Made by a program: the position numbers and the translations under genes. Below, in pieces: positions 55,501 to 64,000 of a DNA stretch of 64,000 nucleotides. Source of the DNA: Smallanthus sonchifolius (Eukaryota > Streptophyta > Magnoliopsida > Asterales > Asteraceae); NCBI GenBank assembly GCA_023525975.1, contig CM042042.1:9302842-9366841 (forward strand), read 5' to 3'. The notes under the pieces are model-generated. The model saw only the letters and a program-made list of their open reading frames with translations, had not been told where the DNA came from and ran no database searches. Positions within the stretch are counted from its first letter, which is position 1. Each line of letters opens with the position of its first letter.

Positions 55501-58500
55501 TAGGCCATCCGTTGGAGTAAAGTGCATCCTTGGCTAGAATTAGGATCGCTGATCAACTCCCCATAATGCGAAGTAGCATTCCCATAGTGTGATATAGCAG
55601 GAAAGAGAACCATGACTTGATTTGAATCCATTAACAACTTCTTGATTGCAAAAGTTACCGTTTATAACTGTGTGTATGGTTCAGTGCTAAAAATGATATA
55701 TGATTTGCTAATAACTTTTATTACATTGGCAGTCCACTGAGAAAGTCCTCATCCTAGAGTATATGGACGGAATACGTATAAATGATTCTCGTGCCTTGGA
55801 AGAACTTGGTGTTGACAAACAAAAACTTGTTGAAGAAATTACCCGTGCATATGCACATCAAATTTACGTTGATGGGTTTTTTAATGGTGATCCTCATCCG
55901 GGTACTCTCTCTTTTCCCTCACTGCTCTCAATTGTCCATTGATCTTCACTTCAAACATATTTGGTTCGACTTCTTGGTCAAATCTTCATTTGACTATTAA
56001 CTATTTTCAGGTAATTTTCTTGTGAGTAGAGAACCTCCCCATCATCCAATTTTACTTGATTTTGGGCTTACAAAGTTGCTTTCAAGCTCTGTGAAACATG
56101 CCTTAGCAAAAATGTTTCTTGCAGCTGCAGAGGTTTGCACATTCCTATAAATACTAGTCATATAATTTAATAGCACAGATATATAAATTTCTTTCTAAAT
56201 ACGACTATTGGCGAAATTTTGGCATATAGATCGGTTTTTAACATGGTGGAACTAATGATCTGATTATTGCAACTTGAAATCGCATTGGATTAACATATGC
56301 TGCTTTTGATTAAAAAAAATGGTTTTGGGCAACGAGTTCCATACCAACTGCAACAAAGTTGATTGTGTGAGCCGTGAGGGTAAAATAAAATTACTTATTA
56401 CATCTTTTTAACTAATTTTGAAGACTTCTATCCCCATTTCACAATTTTTTTTCACAAAAATGTCACCTTTGGTCATTTTAAGCATTAGTTTCTTAAATAA
56501 TCAGAAGTTACCCTCAAACAACTAATTATCAGAAACATTTGTTGTTTCAGGGTGATCATGTGGCTCTTTTGTCTGCATTTGCTGAAATGGGGCTTAAGTT
56601 GCGCCTAGACATGCCAGAACAGGCTATGGAGGTAACAAATGTATTCTTCCGGGCTACTACTCCTGCAGCTGAAGCTCTTGTAAGTGGCACCAATTGTCTA
56701 GCGGTTTTATCAGCTCAAAACTGTCTCTAATTTGTGCAAAACTGATCGATCGTTTTGTTTTAGGAAAATATGAAATCTTTGGCAGAGCAAAGAGCAAAAA
56801 ATATGAAAATTATACAGGAAAAGATGAAACTTGACAAGAAACAAGTTAAACGATTTAATCCTGTAAGTTAGTTTCTTTTCATATAGTATCTGTTATGATT
56901 CTTGGGAACTGATCAACTGTTATCTTCCAGATTGATGCTTTTCCAGGAGACATCGTAATTTTCTCGAGGGTCCTTAATTTGCTGAGAGGTTTCTATTTGG
57001 TCTTTTAGATTATCTAAATAATTCAGGGGTTAAATGATCAGTTTTCAGTGTTTGGATAAATATATTCTGCTTCTGAGTATTTCGTCATTTATAATCATTT
57101 TCATACCGGCTGCAAGAAAACTAGTTATCAAAGGGTAAAATAAGATTATATATTTACCCTTAGAACATAATCTGATTGACTTTTACTTTCATTAAACTAG
57201 ACGTCTCTCCTTTCACAATAATGTCTTTTTGGTCGATTTGTGTGTTAATTCCTTAATCTACATTTCCAAAAACTCAAACATCAAAATATCTAATCATAAT
57301 TACAACTTCAAAGTTGATTATGTGTTTTGGATACTCAAATATCATATAATCTGTTTCAAATCACACATTTATATCATTTAAAACATTCTAAACTGTTTCA
57401 GGGCTTTCATCCTCGATGAATGTTCGCATAAGCTATCTAAGTATCATGAGACCTTTCGCTGAATCTGTCCTGAAAAGGTATGAATTTGTTTAGTTGTGTG
57501 AGTCGCTACTTATTCTCTGATCATATCTAATCACACCCTTCTTTTACTAACTTTTATCTGTTCCAGTGATATGAACCATGGACCATCCTCAAATCCTAAA
57601 TGGGTATATGACAGTCCAGTACATTCTGACGTAGAGGCCAAACTGAGGCGCTTCTTGGTTGAATTAGGGAATGCTGATAGAATACTTGGAATCCAGGTGT
57701 GTATCACTATCAATAATAGTATTTTATATGTGGATGAACTATGCTTTTGATCGCCAGATTATTTATCTGCAACAAAACGGTTAGGTTTGTGCATACAAAG
57801 ACGGGCAAGTGATAATTGATACGGCAGCCGGAGTATTGGGAAAATATGATCCTCGCCCGGTTCAACCTGATAGCTTATTTCCCGTTTTCTCTGTAACCAA
57901 GGGGGTCACAGCTGGAATGGTACATTGGCTGGTTGATACAGGGTATGTTCTCCTTTTTGCATGGAAACGTGTGATATTTTTAGGGAATATTTCACCCAAT
58001 AATAACCAAGTTTGTTAAGTATTCCACTAAAGTCACTCACACTTTTTTTCAAAAACCAGTCAAGTTTCAATGTTGTTGCATTGTTGCGAAATTCTTTTAT
58101 AAATGTTATTTTTTTTAATTAAGCGACCTAAATGGAACATTATGAAAATTGGTTGCTATTTGGTGATTATTTTTTTTCAAGTTTAACCTGAACTAGGAGG
58201 TAATTGTGAAGGAAAAAATTCACTAAATGATAACCAAATTTCATAATCGTTCCATTTAAGTCAACTTTAAAAAAATAATACTATATAGTAATCAGGTTTC
58301 ATACATATTCCATTTAAATCACTTAAAAAAAAGTTTGAACATTTATAAAAAAATTCATAATGGAAAAATAAATGAAACTTAAGTAGCTTTTATGGTTAAA
58401 AAATGTATTGGGTGTCTTTATTGGAACAATATTGAAACTTGGTTATTATTTCATAATTTTTATAATAATAATAATAATATTTATATGTATTTTTTTTTTA

Positions 58501-59839
58501 TAGGAAACTGAAGCTTGATGAAAACGTTACAAACATTTGGCCGGAGTTTGGTACAAACGGAAAAGATCATATAAAAGTTAATCATATACTTAATCATACA
58601 GCTGGTCTGCACAACGCTCTAGCCGGCATTGCTGAAGAAGATCCTATGCTAATTTGTGATTGGGACGAATGTCTAAAACGCATTGCTATGGTTGCACCCG
58701 AGACCGAACCTGGTCGTGAACAGTTATATCATTATTTATCATATGGTTGGCTATGCGGTGGAATCATCGAGGTACAATTACTTACCCCTTGTATTTTCGT
58801 TTCTTTAAAAAGACCCGTGAACTAGTTTTTTCATTATTTTGAGTAAATGTATATGATCTTGAACATGTAGCATGCATCCGGGAAGAAGTTTCAGGATATA
58901 CTGGAGGAAGCTTTTGTTTGCCCACTCAATGTTGAAGGCGAGTTTTATATAGGGATTCCGCCCGGTATGGTTAACCAATATATTCAAAACTCACCAGATA
59001 AGAAAAAAACATTCAGCAAGTTTATATTGAGAACTGTTTTTAAACTCATTTCAGGTGTGGAATCTCGACTGGCGACTCTTGCACTTGATACAAGTTATCT
59101 CAATAGTTCGGCCCCAAAACCCGACACCAAAAGGAGCAGCTCGATCTTCACCACCCTGCCTTCCTCATTCACGTTCGAAATGATTGCCGGCCTCATTCCG
59201 TTATCCAATACGCTCAATGTGCGCCGTGCAATACTACCTGCCGCCAATGGGCACTTCTCAGCTCGTGCAGTGGCACGCTACTATGCGTCTCTTGTGGATG
59301 GTGGTGTTGTCCCGCCCCGCCATTCTTCTTCCCTCCCACCACTCGGAAGCCACCCTCACCGCCCCATGTTCCCTTCCAAGAAAACATCCCTCAACGGGAA
59401 ACATGGAAACGAAAAAGATTCTAATGGTTCCATAAGTCTAAAATCTGATCTTTACATCAGAATACCAGAAACTGATGATACAAGTGATGAAGTTGACACA
59501 AACATCTTTACACATTCTAAAACAAAAATACACAACGCCTTTTTGGGAAGTGGAGATTATAAGGATTTGATATTCCCAAATGGGAAATTCGGGCTCGGGT
59601 TTAGACGGGTTCAAGCAACCGATGGGTCGATAATTGGGTTTGGTCACTCGGGAATAGGTGGATCTACAGGATACTGTGACATAAGCAACAGGTTTGCCAT
59701 TACTGTGACCCTAAACAAGTTGTCTTTCGGGGCTTTGACTGGGGAGATAATACGGTTCATTTGCTCGGAACTTCATCTTCCTGTACCACAAGACTATGCA
59801 GGATCAAGGGAGTTTACTCAGAAACCAGTGATCAATTAA
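52560..59839 (+). CDS. ABC1 kinase fused to beta-lactamase-like domain (At5g24810/ABC1K11 type)
   Basis: Seventeen exons: 52560-52745, 52827-53054, 53251-53337, 53592-53681, 54010-54136, 54230-54327, 55733-55901, 56011-56132, 56551-56679, 56764-56862, 56931-56988, 57402-57477, 57567-57696, 57785-57942, 58504-58771, 58871-58964, 59055-59839; 2904 nt, 967 aa. The kinase half has the ABC1 markers KMGQ (104-107), the Ala-rich loop ATASIAQVHRA, Lys185 in VVVKVQ, NGDPHPGN (323-330) and DFG (345-347). The second half (about 530-967) is a class C beta-lactamase/serine hydrolase fold with SVTK (569-572, the S-x-x-K nucleophile box), YLSYGW from 663 in place of Y-x-N, and HSG (904-906). ABC1 kinases act in quinone and lipid metabolism in chloroplasts and mitochondria; the substrate of this fusion is unknown. 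The family start I recall corresponds to Met at 52671 (930 aa); the upstream ATG adds 37 in-frame residues and is less certain. Confidence 0.93.
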
Positions 59840-62360
59840 ACACTATTTGAGGTAAAACATGATCAGATATGTAACTTTGCCTGCAATTTTGAGTTGAATA
59901 TGTTTAGGGAATTATAAATCTAATGTAGTATAAAGTTCCTTTTTCTTCACTAATCCTCTTGTTACCTTTTGCTATTATTTTTGTCATCAACATCAATGGT
60001 GAATTTAAGATTAAAAACCACACTTATAACTGACGAGAAGTGGGTCGGGTCGGGTCAGGTCAGGTCATTACTTATAGCATCCAACACAAATGTATCTTCA
60101 ATAGAATCAAGGAGTCAACTTAATACCAAGCAAAGTTATCAGCAAAGTTTCTAAGGAAACCAAAATGCCAAACTAGAATGGAGACTACAAGTGCTAAACC
60201 AATAGGTTTTTTTCAATTAAAATAAATAAAGATACTCTTTTTATTTATAAAAAATAATATAGTACGATCCCATTTACAAACTAAAATTATAATAAATATC
60301 AAATGTAAATGATAGCGTTTACAAAACAAAGTTGTCATTAATGACCAACTTGCTACACACATGGATTTTCACAAGTTACAAGAAATCTGAATCAAATTTG
60401 CTTACTTATTGCAAGTGGTAGGAGTTCGAGTAAAATAAAACTAAGGATCCTTACCAAGCATGTTAGGTTCTTACTTGTAAACCACTTCAAGTTTTTTAAA
60501 TCTTCACATAATCTTCCTATGTGAGATAAGTTCTCATCAAATTTCTACAACACTTTTGTCTCAAATACACCACTTTGAATATCGAGATCTCATTCATCTT
60601 ATTAGCTCCACTTTGACGACTTTTTATCTTGTTGGGAAGCTCTCATCAATGAGAAATAATAATTGTATACAATTATTTATGTCCTAAAGTTAGAGAAATC
60701 ATGTTTTCACTAAATTTTTCAACAGATTTGCATGGTTCAGTTTGGATGTAAAATGTAGGTTTCGTAATTCACAAATGGTACGGATAGTTTATTGAATGTG
60801 TAAAATTCATTTTTAGATTAAAGTATTTCATGTGCACGAAGTCAATAATCGGATAAGACAAAGTTTCTACAAGAACAAGAATGTAATTCACTGTGAAACA
60901 CAAAGTCCTGATTTCGTGTATGAAATCATATCTAAAACATACCAAAGATCGTCCTTTTATAGGTGGAGAACCAATACAACGGAACGTTGCAACTTTTTCC
61001 AAAAGAGTGCGACAATTGATGGTTATAACTGTTGACAGTTGGACAGTTACATTAGTGAAAAAACTATGAGTAGAAACTCTTATCATCAAGAACTTCATCA
61101 ACAGGAACTCTGTCAACAGTAACTTAGTTATTGTTGAACACCCAAGTTGCGTCTCATGATCATGTTGCTATTGATTCATAGTTATTACCGCTCGCGATTG
61201 TATACACTGAGTTGCTACTAATGCATATTGCTGCTCATACCTATTTGCTACAGATGATCCAAGTTGTTGCTCAGTAGCAACTTACTACTGATAATTAGTT
61301 CATACAACTTTACATCAATCATGCAAATTCGAAGCAATTTCCAATGTATAATCAACAAGGAAAACAAAGTTCTCGTGTTAACCGCACAACTCGATTCCCA
61401 CCAGGAGTGTTGCCCCTTGAACTCAATCAGGAGCTCTCGGACTCTCGCCAAGAGGGCGATGCCCCCTACAACCCCAAGGTTCCTTGACATCCTCATATTA
61501 AGACCCTTATTTCCAAAGAAAAAAAGGTGTGTTTTGTCTAGAAAGTGTATGGAAATGGTGTGATATTAGCCTAAACGTCCCCTCCTTAACTTTAGAGATG
61601 TTTTTTTTTTTTAAAAAAAAAAATCTGAGAATCATGAAAAACTTGTGTACCCTATTGTAAGTCTTAGCACTACGAAAAAGGTTAACAACTTTACTTGTGC
61701 ATGATCCTTACTACCATTAGCCCGATTTCCTTTCCCATGTTCTCAATAGATTAGGAGTTAAAATTGGCGACTTGTTCACTTAAAAACTTGAATAGGTTAG
61801 ACGTTTAACTTTGATTTTGGTATCAACATTGTAATTAATCTTCCCTTGTGTTTGGTGTCGGTTTTGGCCTTGCCTTCCTTGTCTCACACATTAATATCAC
61901 TCGCACCTTGGCGTGAGGGGAGGACGCTACAAAGATGGTTGATACAAGGTGCATACAAACATGAGCATCATTAGACATCCAACTAAGATTGTTAGGGTTT
62001 ATTGTTGGAGTATAAGTGTTAGGTGCCTCATGGGTGATTTCATCATGTATTGTGTTAAGCTACTGGAAAAGAGAAACATTCGGAAGCGATTGTTTGTAGG
62101 AGTGAGATTGAAAGCAAAACGATGGTGGTTGTGGTTGGCTTTAGTGGTGGACGAAAAGGAGGATATTGATGGTGAGGGTGTCATTAGATGAGGTATTATG
62201 GTTTCGGATGTGTTAGTAGAGGCGTAGAGCATCAAGAATAGGTATCCTTGGCACAAGGATTGACATAACAATCATCGTTTCATTGATTGTATTTGTTTTG
62301 ATGTGTTTTTTTGGTAGGGTTTTCATTATTTGAACCAGATTCGAAAAAAACCAAATTTGA
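59840..62360. other. 3' flank of the ABC1-kinase gene and unassigned sequence
   Basis: The first ~100 bp should be 3' UTR. From 60400 to 61620 the sequence has retroelement-LTR flavour (a CTTGTTGGGAAGCTCTCATC region, GCGATGCCCCCTACAACCCC near 61460), but no ends or partner repeat were found. Short frames at 61949..62191 and elsewhere show no recognisable protein. A T9-A10 run occurs at about 61600. Confidence 0.35.
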
Positions 62361-62364
62361 ATTA

Positions 62365-62372
62365 TATAACTT

Positions 62373-62424
<52 letters not shown>
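62365..62424. repeat. (TA)n microsatellite
   Basis: About 55 bases of almost pure TA repeats. Confidence 0.95.
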
Positions 62425-62427
<3 letters not shown>

Positions 62428-62680
62428 CTTTTTGTAATATTGGCACCGTTGGAATTTTTTTCTTTATAGAATTTTAGCATTGATACAATGAAATTCATTT
62501 TTAACTGTTTTAAAAACCAAACTGTTTATCTAACTAGTTACACTATTGTCCACCGTCAGATTAGTTGAACCAGATTTAGAAACATGGTAATTTCGTAATT
62601 AGTATTAAAAAGTATTTATATAATATACAAAGTTCAAATACTATATCGTTATGTTTGTTATATCGTAATTAGAATACCAA

Positions 62681-62885
62681 AGGGGCTCTGTCCTGGCGGT
62701 ACTCCAATGACTTCCAAATGGGAGGTCGTCGGTTCGAATCAAAGTGGTATGTGGACAGGTCAAGGGTTTTTACATAGTTTGAGGGTTCCTACTGCCAGTA
62801 GGCTACTGGGGTGGGCTGCCCTGAATATTCTAGGTGTTGTCCTGAAGAACCCAGTTATCATAGAATATCTAGGTGTCGACGTTAA
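62681..62885 (+). mobile_element. SINE-like unit with pol III boxes
   Basis: GGTCGTCGGTTCGAATC (B box core GGTTCGAATC at 62731..62740) lies about 36 bp after a weak A-box-like TCCTGGCGGTACTCC. A body of about 140 bp without coding capacity follows, ending in TTAATTTTTTTT. The layout fits a tRNA-derived SINE; no target duplication was confirmed. Confidence 0.5.
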
Positions 62886-63265
62886 TTTTTTTTCTAAAAG
62901 AATAAAAGAAATATATTATTCTTTAAAAAAGAAAAGAAAAACAAAATAATAAAGAGAATTTTCAAAACTGGAAGAGTATTTATTTAGATATTAAGAAAAA
63001 TAAAACTAGATTAGTTAAAAACACTCTAATGGTTTCAAACTATATTCTTATATTCTATTAAAACTATTTAACTGATCGCAGGACCACGTCACACGTTCAA
63101 CTGTCTCGGATTCCCAGTCAAACTGTCTAGTTTCTACAAGTCGTTTGATGCTTATCCTCTAGACTTATACAGATCAAAACAAGAAGCCATTGCAATCACT
63201 CCATTTCAATCTCGCCAAAACAACCGGACACAAGATGACAATACTACTGGTTATTTGGTTGTATT

Positions 63266-63925
63266 TAGGGGTCGGGTTAGCGGTTGATTAGTTAGCGGGT
63301 TACGGGTTGATGGGTTGAATTATGCAACCCAAACACGACCCATATTTTTATTCGTGTCAAAAAGTACAACCCTAACATAGATAGACTTAAAGTCGGGTCA
63401 ACCCGAACCTGACCCTTTTAACCCGACCATTTATCTAAATCAAAATCATAAACTACTAAATTCAAAATCTAAATCGTTTAACGTACAAGGTGCTGAAGTG
63501 GCAGGATGCGACTAGCCTGACCTTTTTCTCCTAAGAGGAATCACGACCAAAATCTAATTCATTTAACGTAAACCGAAAAATAGTTGAATAATCATATCTA
63601 GAAAGCAAAAAAGAGAAATTTTTTTGTATAAATTAATTACTTTATGGTAAACACAAATTTAAAAGTAATTAAACAATCGTTTCCAGAAAGTGAAACTAAA
63701 AAAATAAATAAATTTTAAACCTAAACGGGTTAGCGGGTCAACCCGTTTATTAAACATGTCAACCCGTTTGTTAAACAGGTTAACCCTAACCCGACTTGTT
63801 TTCTAAATGGGTTAACCCGAATACGACCCCTTTTTTTAAACAGGTTGTATTGTCCAACCCAAAACTTGTTTTTTCCATGTTAGGTTCGTGTCGGTTCGAG
63901 TTTGTGTTATGAATTGACACCCATA
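63266..63925. mobile_element. hAT-type MITE with GGGTTAACCCG interior
   Basis: 660 bp with a perfect 8-bp target duplication (GTTGTATT at 63258..63265 and 63926..63933) and ends TAGGGGTCGGG and (minus strand) TATGGGTGTC. The arms are rich in GGGTTAGCGGG and AACCCG words. Same terminal family as 2579, 8991, 34027 and 43257. The last 67 bases of the window hold nothing recognised. Confidence 0.8.
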
Positions 63926-64000
63926 GTTGTATTTGTGATGTGGGGGCCTACCCATGACCCTCCCCTACCAATCTGACGTACTTGTGCATGTGCAGACGCC

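Noticed and set aside
61949..62271. 80-codon frame at 61949..62191 as a gene
   Set aside because: No splice borders, no recognisable domain, and an overlapping open frame on the other strand.

Overview
This is a window of a plant nuclear genome. The genes have many introns with GT/AG borders and AT-rich intron sequence, and the space between them is filled with Ty1/copia and Ty3/gypsy elements, hAT, Mutator-like and Helitron elements, a LINE and SINE-like pieces. The repeat families look like those of a eudicot, probably a composite (Asteraceae). That family-level guess is inference from pattern memory and was not searched.

Three host genes can be spliced by hand with consistent phases. (1) 23746..33035, minus: an ER-type coiled-coil protein with a signal peptide and a C-terminal membrane anchor, of the Arabidopsis At2g24420/At4g31340 family (14 exons, 470 aa). 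(2) 34761..44767, minus: arginyl-tRNA synthetase (18 exons, 640 aa), whose first exon encodes a presequence-like N-terminus 4.5 kb upstream of the rest. (3) 52560..59839, plus: an ABC1 (UbiB/ADCK-like) kinase fused to a beta-lactamase-like serine-hydrolase domain, of the At5g24810 type (17 exons, 967 aa). A fourth host gene is broken: a small secreted cysteine-rich peptide gene on the minus strand, split in its signal-peptide codons by a 7.3-kb chromodomain Ty3/gypsy element. Its 5' end is at 18054 and its 3' end at 10459.

Layout. 1-7.6 kb: an old copia remnant, entered by a younger copia element (652..6935, CTAGT target duplication) that lost protease/integrase and later received a hAT MITE and a solo LTR. 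8.3-10.2 kb: MITEs, a split SINE and a small Helitron. 10.4-18.1 kb: the broken peptide gene, the gypsy element and a hAT element nested inside it. 18-23.7 kb: MITEs, Helitron pieces and a 5'-truncated LINE. 23.7-33 kb: the coiled-coil gene, whose 3' introns hold a Helitron with a Mutator-like element and a copy of the ABC1-kinase upstream region. 34.7-44.8 kb: the ArgRS gene, with a very young non-autonomous LTR element (identical 319-bp LTRs) in intron 1. 45.4-51 kb: a 2.8-kb solo LTR, more LTR remnants and a three-unit Helitron array. 51.2-59.8 kb: promoter and gene for the ABC1 kinase. 59.8-64 kb: mostly unrecognised sequence with a TA microsatellite, a SINE-like unit and a hAT MITE.

The genes do not form a pathway. 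The main interest is how insertions and duplications changed them: a disrupted peptide gene, a promoter segment copied into an antisense intron, a lost splice acceptor in ArgRS, and a family of palindrome-filled hAT MITEs.
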